From assembly GCF_003945595.2 (NCBI RefSeq), contig NW_024103441.1:1054001-1118000 (forward strand): 64,000 nucleotides of DNA, in the 5' to 3' direction. Under the pieces are notes generated by a model, which made no database searches, was not told where the DNA came from, and was given only the letters and a program-made list of their open reading frames with translations. The DNA is from Pipra filicauda (Eukaryota > Chordata > Aves > Passeriformes > Pipridae). Within the stretch, counting starts at the first letter, position 1. Every line of letters begins with the position of its first letter. The translations under genes were made by a program, and so were the position numbers. Positions 38,101 through 49,100 of the stretch are shown here, in pieces.

Positions 38101-38220
38101 TCCTGCTCCAAAGCTGCATGATGGAAGCACATATCTTACATACCTGCAGCCTATTTCAATTCTGTCAGGAGCATTTTTTCCCAGTGTAATAGCACTTATG
38201 ACAGAAAGTATCATTCTACT
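35180..38220. other. Intron 1 sequence without recognised gene
   Basis: AT-rich. A stretch at about 36600-36720 contains an AGCCCCCACTGCTTTCAGTA phrase resembling an old amniote interspersed repeat, too diverged to name. The open frames at 36770-37120 on both strands show no family signature. Confidence 0.5.
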
Positions 38221-38229
38221 TAAAAATTG

Positions 38230-38420
38230 AGGCATGAGAGGAGCCTGACACTGCCTGGTAATTAGTTGTCTTGTAACAAGATTACTCGCTCAACTCTCGC
38301 AGAAATAAAATTATTAGCAGAAATCCGTAATGGCTAATTCAATTCAGAGATTGCAACTGAAGCCTTGATTAACTTCCATATATTTAACTTCTTCTGCCTG
38401 CTATTCCCTAGGCAGATAAT
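38230..38420. promoter_or_regulatory. Candidate enhancer block in intron 1
   Basis: GGTAATTAGTTG, AAAATTATTAGC, GGCTAATTC and TTGATTAAC cores cluster within 190 bases of repeat-free AT-rich DNA. This is the densest homeodomain-type cluster that I see in intron 1. Candidate only. Confidence 0.25.
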
Positions 38421-38429
38421 ATCCCATCT

Positions 38430-40610
38430 TAGCATGTGGCAAACTTTCTGTTAAACATCTGAAAGCTTTCCCAGGTGTCCATGGGTATCTCCTGTGTCAG
38501 CAGTGAGACACAAGCACCCCTGGAAAGGACCGTGCCCAGCGTTGTCACAGGGCGAGGAATTCTGCTGAACAGATTGCTACTGACACCTTATTTAAAACAA
38601 AGGAAGCAAGGATCCTTTCTGTCCTGGCAGGTGGAGTACAAAGGCTATGGAGCAGTGATACAGCAGGTTAATGAGGCTGCTATCCTATAGCCTATATCCT
38701 GTGTCCTCCCTCCCTGGCTGGCACGTTCTGGGCCAGGCTCCTACACAGATTAACCCAGCTCTGTAACCCAACACTCAAACACTCACTGTACCTGCTTTCT
38801 CGCCTGCAGCTATACAGAAGCCAAGAGCTCACAGGACTGCTGGCAATTCCTTGATTTCTTTCACTTCAGTCTGATGCAGCCACTGATACTTTTCTCTGAG
38901 CAATCTCTCACTCAGATGACTCATTATTATGCACCCATCAGCAATCTCACTGACAGATATGCCCGGGTTCCCTGCAGAGTCTATCACAGTGTGTGCAAGG
39001 GATCCCGTGCCAAGAGTGTAATAACCCTCACAGTTATCAATCTACTGCAAGAAGCAAGAGATCTGAGTACTGTTTTTTTACTGGGGCTCCAGCACATATT
39101 GGTGACACCCCTAAAGGAGATGCCCCTCAGCACACCCAATTATCACACAGTTTTCTCATTCACACTCCCAACGTGCCCCAATAAGGGAGCTACTTACCAA
39201 CTTTAAAATCTTTGCTGGATTAAACATCCAGCTCAGAAAAGCAAACCAAAAAAGCCTCTTACTCAGACAGGCTCTCTCATTGTTAATATACTTCAAGATT
39301 GGTTTGAAGTTTTGCCCTTACTCTAGTTGGGCACAGTGTTCTGTCCAAAATGGAAAAAAGCAATTTATTAAGTGTAGCTCAAGGCAAAGTTGCTTAATCA
39401 CTCAATGGCCAAAATGCTTTCTCACAAAGTCCAAGAAGAATGAAAAGCCCTGTTTATCTGGGGTTATCACCTGTGTTTTCCTGGTAACTGGGAAAGACAT
39501 GGGTTTTATCTGCAATCTTGAAAGACAAGTTCACACTGAAGGAATTTGCACAGAAAAAGTCCTAAAGTCCACTGGCTGCACTAAACATTTCTAATGGCTA
39601 CGTCTCCTCCCTGACACCAGTTTCTGGTTGGAGCATCTCCCCTGCCTGATGGCATCCTCATTCAGCAAAGTCTACTCAAAGGCTGAATTCCAACTAGCAA
39701 TCACAAACCCAAAGATGGTAAACACAGCTTAGGAATTTGGTATGCACACAAAACCCCTCTGCCTTTAAAGTAAGTATCAACCTTTGAATAGATTTAAGAT
39801 AAGGTCATCCTAAGGAGTCATTTTGAATCAGGAAGTGATTCAAGCAAGGGTGACCACTGCGAGATCTGAAGGCACAGGTTAGAGATACAGCCTGCTCTGC
39901 TGCCAAAAATACCAGCAGTCTTAGACCTGTACTTGACTGTAAGAGTTTCACTAGTTTCTAAAGCTTTGATTTCTTTGTAGCAACAGCTGAGAACACACAT
40001 GCCAAAAAAGTGCAAAGCTAATGCCCACAGTATGCCCAAGGAAGGCTTTCTGGAACCAACCAATTGCCTCAGTGCCATCATTATAAACACTCATTATCCA
40101 CTTACATGTTCCTAAAACACCTGGTTGAACAAACACACGTGTATGTCTATCCAGCCCGTGGGCTTGGGAACATGAAGATGTGTCATCACACAAACTATGT
40201 CCCCTCTAGTCCTGTATTCAAGTTAAACAAAATAAGGGAAAAGTTAAAGCTCCAGGTAATCTTGAAGATCACTGTGTTCAAGAAGGAAGAACAATTGCTC
40301 AACAGCACCTGCTGAAACTGCTGAATAAACCAGAACCTGACTGGGTCTCTCCCCTTTATCACCCTTTCACACACAGAGATGTCAGCACTCCCTGCTTGGT
40401 GATGGCTTCATTACACCTTTGCCTGTCTCGGAGGAACTGAATTTTCCTGGAAATAGCATATGAATGACCTGAGACCTTTAACGTGACAATACCAAACATA
40501 CCAACAGGGCTTAACAATAAATCAACCACCAGTTTTTTGAAAACTAAAAAAACATTGAGAGCATGGATCTGCAGGCCCAACACATCCATCACTCGCACCA
40601 CTCTTCTCCT
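38430..40610. other. Intron 1 sequence without recognised gene
   Basis: Ordinary mixed-composition intron leading up to the CpG island. Open frames are short and unconvincing. No repeats were recognised. Confidence 0.6.
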
Positions 40611-40883
40611 TCCCCCAAGCCCCTCTGCCGATGCAGTCTGAAGGTCTCCCGGACAGACCGCGGTGCTTCCACGAGCGCACTCTGACCCGGCCAAAGAGCT
40701 CTGAGCTCCCCGGACCGCTCCCCGCCCCCGGACGCCGCCGGTGCCGGCCGTGGAGATGTTCCCAGCGCAGCACCCCCGCCCTGGCCAGGCCCGCAGCGAT
40801 AACGCCGCGCTGCGCTCCCCGCCCGGCCCCGCGGGCGGCGGTGCCGGGGTGGGTGTGAGACACGGCCGGATCTCGCCCCTCCC

Positions 40884-40915
40884 GGGGCAGGGCCGGGGGT
40901 CCCGCCGGGGTCGGG
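40884..40915 (+). other. G-quadruplex-forming run in the CpG island
   Basis: Five G-runs of 4, 3, 5, 4 and 3 bases lie on the plus strand with loops of 2, 2, 7 and 2 bases, meeting the usual G3+N1-7 rule. The position is about 215 bp inside DENND1A intron 1, with the G-rich strand as the template for DENND1A. A role in promoter-proximal transcription is only a possibility. Confidence 0.55.
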
Positions 40916-41130
40916 CTCTCACGGCCCGTCCTGCCCGTCCCGGGGCCCCGCGGGCCGGGAGCGCTCTGCCCCTTCCCCGTCCCCCTCCTCGCCCTGCCCG
41001 GGGCCCGCGGGCTCGGCGGGGTCCCGCCCGCGCGGCCTCTCCCGGAGCGCAGGGAGGGCGGGGAAGTCAGTCCCCTTCTCGCTCTGCCGAGGGCCCGGAG
41101 CGGGGCCGCAGAGCCGCGGGGGGCACTCAC

Positions 41131-41147
41131 TTGATCCTGGATCCCAT
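41131..41147 (-). CDS. DENND1A: DENND1A coding exon 1 (start codon to first splice donor)
   Basis: This is the first coding exon of DENND1A (connecdenn 1). The protein is a DENN-domain guanine-nucleotide exchange factor that activates Rab35 on clathrin-coated vesicles and endosomes. On the minus strand the 17 coding bases read ATG GGA TCC AGG ATC AA, followed directly by the strong donor GTGAGT. Joined to the A that opens exon 2 they give MGSRIKQNPE, which matches the start of vertebrate DENND1A as I remember it; DENND1B begins differently. The start has a good Kozak context (A at -3, G at +4) and lies in a CpG island. The same frame stays open upstream for about 150 codons, but the conserved MGSRIK start argues for this ATG. 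Homology is from memory, not from a search. Confidence 0.9.
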
Positions 41148-41281
41148 GGTCTCCGGGGGGCCGCATAGACCCGTGTGGAGCGAGGCAGGGCCGGGGGCCG
41201 AGGGCCGCGCTCTGTCCGCCGCTCGCCCCTCACTCCATCCCGGCCCGCGCCGCGGCGCCCCGGCCGAGTCACGGCGCGGGG

Positions 41282-41299
41282 GCTGCCGGGAGCTGTAGT
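41282..41299 (-). promoter_or_regulatory. ZNF143/THAP11-type promoter motif
   Basis: On the minus strand the site reads ACTACAGCTCCCGGCAGC. It follows the ACTACAnnTCCCrGnAkGC consensus bound by ZNF143 (with THAP11/HCF-1) in many CpG-island promoters. It lies about 135 bp upstream of the DENND1A ATG, in the same orientation as the gene and where such sites usually occur relative to start sites. The match is by eye; binding is inferred. Confidence 0.6.
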
Positions 41300-41680
41300 G
41301 CGGCGGGGCCGCGGCTGAGGGAGCGCCCGCGCGGGCTCCGCGCTCTGCTCGCCGTGCCGGGCGGCGGGCACAAAGTGGTGCACGGCGAGTCCCGCCTGAA
41401 CGCGGGGAAGAACTTATGCCTTGTGCGAGTGACCGCGCGCTGGGACAGATTGCCCAGAGCGGGTGTGGAGTCTGCCTCGCTGGGGATGTTCCAGAACCGT
41501 CTGGAGGCAGTCCTGTGCCACGTGCGCCGGCATGGCCGTGCTGCAGCAGGGAGGTGGGACCAGCGGAGCCGCAGGGTGCCCTTCCAGCCTGACCCATCCA
41601 GCGGCTCTGTGAGCGGGAGCGCAGGGGATCCGCGATGGCAGCGCTGGGCGCTCCCGCCCCGCCCGGGGCCGCGCTCCCCT

Positions 41681-41881
41681 CAGGACATTTGGGCGGGAGC
41701 CCCGATCCCCTCAGGGAGGTTTAGGCGGGACGGGCCCGCTCCCCTCAGGGACATTTGGTCGGGAGCCCCGATCCCCTCAGGGGGGTTTAGGCAGGACGGG
41801 CCCGCTCCCCTCAGGACATTTGGGCGGGAGCCCCGATCCCCTCAGGGAGGTTTAGGCAGGACGGGCCCGCTCCCCTCAGGG
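41681..41881 (+). repeat. Minisatellite, about three units of 65-66 bp
   Basis: The phrase ACATTTGG recurs at 41685, 41751 and 41816, giving periods of 66 and 65 bp. Each unit continues GCGGGAGCCCCGATCCCCTC, then a GGTTTAGGC segment and CGGGCCCGCTCCCCTCAG. Units differ by a few substitutions and one-base length changes, so reading frames shift between copies. The array sits on the upstream shoulder of the DENND1A CpG island and is GC-rich and unmethylated-looking (CpG retained). It is likely to vary in copy number between individuals. Confidence 0.9.
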
Positions 41882-41964
41882 CTCCTCAGAGGCTGAAGGG
41901 CGGCCCAGGAGGACCCGGGGCTGGGCAAGACTCGCCTTCCTGCCCGCCAGTGGGACTGAGTCGT

Positions 41965-42301
41965 GAGAGACCTTCGGACAGGCCCTGCCAGCATATCCCG
42001 AGCCCAGGTATCGCCTCTCATGCGGTGCCCGGGGACTGCAGGAGCCAGAGGAAAAAGGCGCAGACAGGAGCAGTGAGCGCTGCCCTCGCAGAGCTGCGAC
42101 AGAACATTGTGCACTGCTGGGCACGGAGACCAGGAAAGACCTAGAAAGGATCACCAGCCCAAGCAAGGTCATAAAGGGGACTGGAGGCTACTCAGAAAGT
42201 GCAGGAGAGATGGAATGCAGTCTGCTGGAAACGCGGCTTGTGTTGACTCAAAAACCGCAGACAGAGAGCTCGTGTTGGAGTTGGCCAACAAGAACAAACA
42301 G
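41965..42301 (+). other. Possible first exon of a divergent non-coding transcript
   Basis: Downstream of the minisatellite the sequence leaves the CpG island and reaches a good plus-strand donor, ACAAACAG|GTACCC, at 42301/42302. A transcript starting in the island and running away from DENND1A could use it. The open frame across this stretch (to about 42376) has no recognisable similarity. This is inference from position and one splice-site match; there is no sequence proof of transcription. Confidence 0.2.
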
Positions 42302-42379
42302 GTACCCAACGATTTTATTAAACATGTTTTACAAGAAGTTTTCAGGAAGGTTTGGAAAATTTCTAACATAATTTAGAAA

Positions 42380-45300
42380 TTTCTAACTTTTTACAGTTGG
42401 GGGTGATCTGCAGTGAGGAATGAAAGACCTGGTAATTTGGCTTAAGAAGGCCTCTAAACTGCAAATCACTGTGGAAGCCAAGTGCTTGGCTGAGGAGTCT
42501 GGTCAGCTAGAAAGATAGGAGAGAGAGGATATCCCGTTTGAGATACTTTAGTATCCCATTTGCTCCCCAGAGAGGCTGGGTAGGAGAAATCATACCACCC
42601 TCGTTCAAGTAGTAAATATAAAACATGTTAAACATTTATGCCAAAAGTCCTGGAGGATTTGTTCACAGTTACAGTAAGTCAAAGAGGTGTTTGGGCAGAT
42701 GAGGAGGAGTGTTTCTAGCACTGGTTTGAGTACTCGGGATGAGGTGCTTCCACCCACAGCTCTGCCACAGGAGCTGGGTGTCAGGTCAGCCCTCGGCGTT
42801 CTGGAGCAGTGGTGTGGATGGACCTGTGCCCTGTCCGGAATTACTGTTTGGTCTGGGCTGGTGTTCCCTGTCACACACCAATACCTGCAGCCATGGGAAG
42901 TAGCTTTGTAACCGAAATTACTGTGTTCAGACCATGAGTATTGTAACTGAACCAATCAGCGCACTAGGGGTTATACCTATAATGGTCAAATGAAGGTAAG
43001 TTCATAAAAATATCGTTAAAATTGGTTACAAAAGCGAAAAAAACCCCCATGGTCAGTAATGAGGAAAAAAATAGGGAAGCTGGTAAATACAGTGCTGATG
43101 CAGTGTGAAATGACAACATTTTGGGAGTGGCTAAGAGAGTTTCTTAAATTTCATCACCCTTTTCGGAACAGGGATTGCCCTTAAATTTAAGAGGTAAAGC
43201 CACAGACTCACAGTTTTAGTTTTGCTCTGTTCTGTTTGGTGTGCATTTTAAGGATTTGGTAGATTTATTAATATGAACAGATCTAGTGAATGTTTAATGT
43301 GGATAATGTAGTGTGCAAGAGTAGTAGGCTGGTTTATATTTGATGGTTTTTAGACCGGACATACTAAGGAATAAAGTGCTGGGTGATTCAAATGAGCAAT
43401 TTAAATCCTCTCACAGAGTAAATGAGTGGTTAACAAGGATGCATTCGCCCCAGCATGGGGGAAAAATAGGGTATAAAAGTTGGATTTTGAGAACTGGACT
43501 GGATAGCTGAGGTGGTGGATGAACTAACTGATAGTGGCTGATAACTAACAAATGCCAGGAAAAATGGCTGCAAAATTAGTGTTTGATAACTTCATTTAAA
43601 TATGTCTCGGTGAAATATCTATTTTGTAGGTGACTGATCCTGGATCTTGTGCAGGTGTATGCCTGAACTTCTGAGCAGGAAGTGTTACAGGCACATAGGT
43701 TATGTGATAAGCATGAGACAATCAGTCTGAAAACAATATGGTTGTGTGTTTCAAGAAGAGGATGACCTACCCCAAGCTCACAGTTAATAAAGAGGAGTTA
43801 GATTAATAAAAATAAATGGGAATGTGTATGGAAATTATAAGGTTCTGTCCTTGCTGCAGAAGATGCAGCAATGGGTCTGGCAACACGAGCATTGCAAATT
43901 CATTCTGTGGAAACTCCAGTTTAAAAGAGTGCCTAATAAAACAGATGTGAGCTTGCAAATCTGGTAATGCAAGGTCAGAGGAAACCAGAAAGGTGACAAG
44001 AGGATGAGCGTCCAGAATTTATTCTAGTTAAAGGATAAAGCAGACTCTCCATATGGAATTTGTATGTGCACTCCACTTTATTTTGTATATATGAAACAAG
44101 CAAAGTCAGGTATATTCCAGAATGCAGAGTACAGAACACGGCTTGTACTCTCCAAATGTCAATAATAAAATAGGAGCGTTCATTCAAAATTTCAACTAAA
44201 TAGGTGCTGAATATTTAAATATTTATTCAAATCGTGAAAACTATTTTCTCTGCAGAAGCCGACGGGAAAACAAAAATGTTAAACGTGATGTAGATGTTCC
44301 TGTTCAAGTGCAGGGAGTTCTCCTCTCTATCCGCCTAATTTGTGTTCCAAGCTGTGGAGTGGTTTTTTTCCCCTGCTTTACCTGGTGTACTTATGTAAAC
44401 AAGCAGCTCATTAGGTCCCCCAGGTCCCATTCTGTGCCGTCGTGCTGCTGGTGCCCCTGTCTGCAGGGGGCCTGCTGGTCGGTGGTAATTGTGTCCCAGT
44501 GACAGGGCAGCGGGGACAGCGAAGCCCCCGAGGACAGCCGAGGGTTCCAGCAGTGCCTGCTGGCCTGGCCTGGGCTGCACTGCCTCAGAATAGATGAGCT
44601 GATTAACTCTGAGTCGCCCTCCCAGAAGAGATGGAGCATTAATAGCAAACAAAAGGGAAGCAGAAGGGAAACTTCAGCCAGAAGAAAATAATCCAGGAAT
44701 TAAAAGCTTGGTGAAAGCCTTAGGATGCTTCCAGATTGACCCGAAAGTCTTAGTTCAATACCACAGAAATAGAGGTCTGATACTGTGCACTCCAGGAAGG
44801 ATTTGGGGAGCGTGGCTGAGCCCGTATTTTCATCTGTAACACACCCCCAGCAGCCAATCTACATGAGAACACAGTTACTGTTCCCTCTCCTGCGGTGACA
44901 GCCCTTCTGGAGCATCCTGTCACCCGAGTGTACTGGGGAGATTGTCCCTGCTGCAGCTCAGCCACTGGGAGTGGCAGGGGGAAAATGCTCACTTTAGAGA
45001 TCAATGGTAAAGCTTCATCTAAAAGGTTATACCTTGAAATAGAATATCCTGCTACCTGACTAATATTGATTATAATGTTCATGTGCGTTTTTCCTAATTT
45101 CTCAGTGGCTGAATATTAGGAAAATCTCTACCAATGTGTATAAACTGATGGAAAGCTTATTAAAGATATTTCCTAAACGTGAAGCAGAAATTACTCCATC
45201 AGCCTCAAGTTTGTAATTCTTGTGGTTATCAAACAATAAGCCTCATGAGTTACGGATCAGATCATTGCAAACATTGGAAGTGTTCACATATGTTGCTTTA

Positions 45301-45700
45301 GAGAAAAGCCTGTTCTCAATGCTCCCAAACTGGGATTCACCAGGCATTGTTAGGATAGCTGGTTAACCTCAGAGACATTTATTTATGCCCTGAAACATGG
45401 GAGATGTTTAAATCAGCCTGTGTACCTACTTACATGGGTGGAATGGACTACAGTGACTTGTTTTCCATCACAAGTTGAGAAACAATAATCTGTAGAGGTA
45501 GTTGCACAGGGTGAAACCGATTTATGACAAATACAGAATAAAATAGGAAAACTGATCAAAAAAAAGAAGAAAGAAAAAAAAATCCAGTTATAAGGACATA
45601 ACCAAAGAGTTAAATCAAAAGCATTCTGTCTCCCAAACTGGAGACTGGCAGATGTTTAAGTAAGAGTGTAAGAATGTGGATGCGCGTAGAATTCTCTCCC
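42380..45700. other. Intergenic sequence upstream of DENND1A
   Basis: AT-rich DNA without a recognised gene. A TATAAAAG box at 43472-43479 and a CCAATCAGCGC site at about 42951 stand out as promoter-like but have no downstream gene. A GC-richer patch lies at 44400-44600 and an A-rich run at 45558-45585. Confidence 0.55.
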
Positions 45701-45724
45701 AGCCTCCAATAAATTAATATATTT

Positions 45725-46190
45725 TCTCAGCCTCAAGTGCTGCTTCTGAGTAGCAGCTTTTGGGGGACTGAGCACTGGTCTCCACTTGGACATTGAGCCC
45801 AGCCACTGACCACAATTCCCTGTTGGCTGTCACCAAGCGCCTCCCTGGTTTTGCTGTGCCTTAGCAGAGTTTCCAAAAGTATGTGTTCCATGATCTTGCC
45901 CAGCACAGAAAGCCACTGCTTCCCTCAGATTTGGGCGTGTCCTGGGCAGCCACGTCCCCCTCTCCGTCCTGAGAGGACCCACATTTGCCCCACTCTTCCT
46001 TTTATTGATGTACCTATAGAAGTTTTCCTTGTTGCCCTTGATGTCTCTGGCCAGATTTAATTCTCTCAAGGCTATAGCTTTCCTACCCTGATCCCTGGCT
46101 TTTCAGACAATTTCTCTGCATTCCTCTCAGGCTACCTGTCCTTGCTTCCACCCTCTGTAGGCTTCCTTTAAAAAGCTAAGTAAGCAGTAA
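45725..46190 (-). mobile_element. CR1 LINE ORF2 fragment (between endonuclease and RT)
   Basis: On the minus strand the sequence is still readable as [25 protein letters not shown] and then a linker. This pattern belongs to the CR1 ORF2 region just before the reverse-transcriptase domain. The frame is broken by stops and frameshifts on both sides, and neither the endonuclease nor the catalytic RT motifs are present. It is an old, internally truncated LINE piece with no 3' end here. Confidence 0.8.
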
Positions 46191-46199
46191 AATACCTTC

Positions 46200-49100
46200 C
46201 CTTTCAAGTGTTTGAAGTACCATACACTGAATGACCTTTTCATTTTCCATTCACAAAGAAATAAGAAATAACTATTCTTATTTCTGATACCTGTGATTAT
46301 ACCAATAGCTGTAACTCAGGCCCATGAAATCCTTTAATATAATGAGCCATGCTGGAGAGTCATTCCCCTAAAGAAAAGAGCCCTGGATGATTGACCTGAA
46401 ATGACCTCTTCATTTTTTAGTGAAAGGAGATCTAAATATGGCAAACATTTCTCTCAACAGATGACATCTTCCCCATCAGAATATCTTATGATTAACAAGA
46501 ATTGGTTATTTAATTTTATGGGGAAACCAGCAAAATGGCCATGACAGCTACTTATTCTTTGTCTTGAACTGTGCAGTGATTTTCCTGTCAGAATTTTTTT
46601 TCTCTTTACTTATTTCCATTGTTTGCATAAGAGAGAAGTAGCCAATTCAGCATCAAGGGGTCAGTGCTTAGAGAAGTATTGTGGTAAAAGAGTGGGCACC
46701 CTTTGTTGGTTGTTACATATTTGGTGCAAGCAGGCACAGTTTTCATAGTCTCCTGCCAGCATCTTCCCCACAAGCACTTTTATTCTCACCTGCTCTGTTT
46801 GCCTGTATCATGTAATCTTTTATCATTTCAGAAATTCTTCCTGTTATAAATGTCTTCAGCTTTTACCATCACCTTTGCCTCAGAGCACTCTCCAGCCAAG
46901 AACAGCAGTTTTTGTCTTGAAGACCCATATTTCATTATTGCCTTCAGCATGGCAACTTCACATTTTCTTCATAAAGAGACAATTACCTACCAAAGTAAAA
47001 TTAAATTAGAACTGTATATGGTAATACATTTTGTAAGTGCATTTTTAAATTGAAGATGTTTTCTTTAACCATACTTTATCTGACATTTTCAAAATTTACA
47101 CTCGAAGTTTTGAAGATTTCTATAGGTTGTCAAGTTCTTTTCTTACAGACAATTACTATAATATATCTGAAAATGTTACATTCTGTTTTAGCAGAAATGC
47201 ATCCCTATTTCTAGCAATGCACGTTTGTCTTATATAGTTTGCATGCCTCCAAGTATCAATGTCCATCACTATTCAACTGAGACTGCTGGAAAAGAACAGG
47301 TTTTTATGAAGAAATGATTCTTATCAATACACAAAACCATAAATATGAATATTGGTAGCAACTAGTGAGGGCTACTGCATGTCCTTGGAAACAACCCGTG
47401 ACTGGCTGCAAGGGAACCCTATTTTGGGACCACGTTTTTTCTGTACATCCTGTGTCATGTTCAGGTCAAACCTTCCATGTGCCATATTCCTCACAGGTCA
47501 ACTTTGATTTGCTGAAGATGATGCAAGTCCAAGTTTGAAGCCAGAAGCACTCTGTAGAGCTTTCTGTATTAGCTGCAGACCCGAGGGACTAAAACCCCCA
47601 AAGCACCTCGAGCTGGCCCATGAACACCCCCGTGCGTGTTACCCAAGGTACCAGGAGGGGGACTAAAGGAAGAACACAGAGAAGGAGGGGAGGAAGGCTG
47701 TAGTGGAGCACTCCAATCTTCTGAAAAGCATGAAATACCTGTCTTTCTGAGGCACAGCAAGGGTCTGCAGCACTGGTCCTGACTGGTTTTGATACAGTTC
47801 TAACTGGATGGGATTGGCTTTGCAGATTTATCCTCCCCATCCTGCAGGCTGCCAGAGTTAACAGAACTCCTGTGTTTGTGCTACCTGATAATGTCTCACA
47901 CATATTTCATTCTCCAAATTTTCACCCAAGCAGCTTTCAATTAGCACTAGGTAGGTAATAACAGTGGGTTACCCACTCAGTGATTTGCTTTCCTGGGTGG
48001 TTTGTGTGTCCCTCCTTGCATCCAGCAGAAATCCTCTGGCTGTAGCTCCTTGGAACAGCACAGCCTTCCCACACAAACACACTGCCTGGCTGGTTCTTGC
48101 TCTGAAGCTGTTGAAGACACTATTTCATGTGCCAATAAAAAAAGAAGCAACTGACCTAAGTTCCTCTTCTCTGTTCCCCGTGCTGTGATGGCAGAGTGCT
48201 GACTGCACCGTTATTGCTCTATAAAGCACAGGCAGGTTTGTGAGGCAAAATCTATGATGGTGTGACTCCAGCCAGACAAAAAAAAAGCCCAGTATGAAAA
48301 TAGTTATTCATATGTGCGATAGCCTTTGTCACAGAAAAGACAACCCTCCTGAGCTGAAAGGAATAAGATCACTGATGTAAATCAGACTGCTACATTCAAG
48401 TCCCTCTAAGTTACTAATGAGCCTGGAAGAACAAGGATACTTAGGAGAAATCCAGAACAGCAAGACGTAAGTTGTTGGAGCAGAGGGAAGTACTTACTTC
48501 AGATGATACTAAACTCTTGTACAGAAGTGCCTGGCTTAAGCTGGTGAACTCAGAGAGCATGAAAGGAAGGGAAGGAAAAAGAAAGAGGTAACAAAAGAAG
48601 TAAGAAAGGAAGGTGTGAACAAACGAATGAATGGACAAAAGAACAAGGAATTTATAAAACACAGCATTTCTCACTTGGTCACGTTTGTTATTTGAAACAT
48701 GATTTTATATTTTGTTACACTCTTTTTAAAAATAAAAACAATAAAATCTTGTATGAAATGTTGGCGTAAGCTGTGTTATTTTCTCTGGGTTTTCCTTGTC
48801 TCACAGAGTTGATGGGATCCTAATTTCAGGTTTGTCCTTCTTGAGTTTTCAGTAGCAATTACAACAACTTTTTTATATAAAATTAAAGCATGTTTTGAGC
48901 CGGGCTTCAAATATAATCACTACAATCACCAGATATCAAAAGACCACTGGCAGTGTCAGCTTCACTGCCCTTCTAAGGGGGAATCTGCTTATCCTTTCTG
49001 CCATAGGATGGGGGAACATGATAACTATTGATGGCCCACTACTTATTAAGCTGTCATCAGACAACATGTTGTCATAAGCTATTATTTTTAAATTGTTATT

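Larger units (their letters stand above)
35174..41130 (-). other. DENND1A: DENND1A intron 1
   Basis: This interval of about 5.96 kb lies between the GTGAGT donor of exon 1 and the CTTTCAG acceptor of exon 2. The first 500 bases (high coordinates) still belong to the CpG island. The rest is AT-rich with scattered simple repeats. I found no further exon, no RNA gene and no clear recent transposon. An AT-rich block at 38230-38420 looks like a regulatory element and is listed separately. The human intron 1 is several times longer, from memory, so the gene is compacted here, as is usual in birds. Confidence 0.8.
40620..41960 (-). promoter_or_regulatory. DENND1A: CpG-island promoter of DENND1A
   Basis: CpG density rises sharply at about 40620 and falls off after about 41960, in contrast to the AT-rich flanks. 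The DENND1A start codon lies inside at 41147, so the 5' UTR and transcription start should lie in roughly 41150-41350 on the minus strand. I see no TATA box. Repeated GGGCGG/CCGCCC-type boxes, a ZNF143-like motif at 41282-41299 and a TGACTC element at about 41266-41271 are present. Islands of this kind usually drive broad transcription and often give divergent transcripts toward the other side, here toward higher coordinates. The exact start site cannot be read from sequence. Confidence 0.85.

Noticed and set aside
40359..41166. Long minus-strand frames through the CpG island and into intron 1
   Set aside because: They read through the DENND1A exon 1 donor into intron in frames other than MGSRIK, and are explained by GC-rich composition.
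41354..41896. 180-codon plus-strand frame with repeated peptide units
   Set aside because: The repetition is the 65/66-bp minisatellite. The unit lengths shift the frame between copies, so no peptide repeat is maintained.
44640..44680. Minus-strand FCFPF reading, resembling a DENN-lobe motif of DENND1A
   Set aside because: It lies upstream of exon 1, the flanking residues do not match, and a stop follows within a few codons. Coincidence.
45545..45590. A-rich run considered as a retrocopy poly-A tail
   Set aside because: No gene-like or SINE-like sequence precedes it and no target-site duplication was seen.
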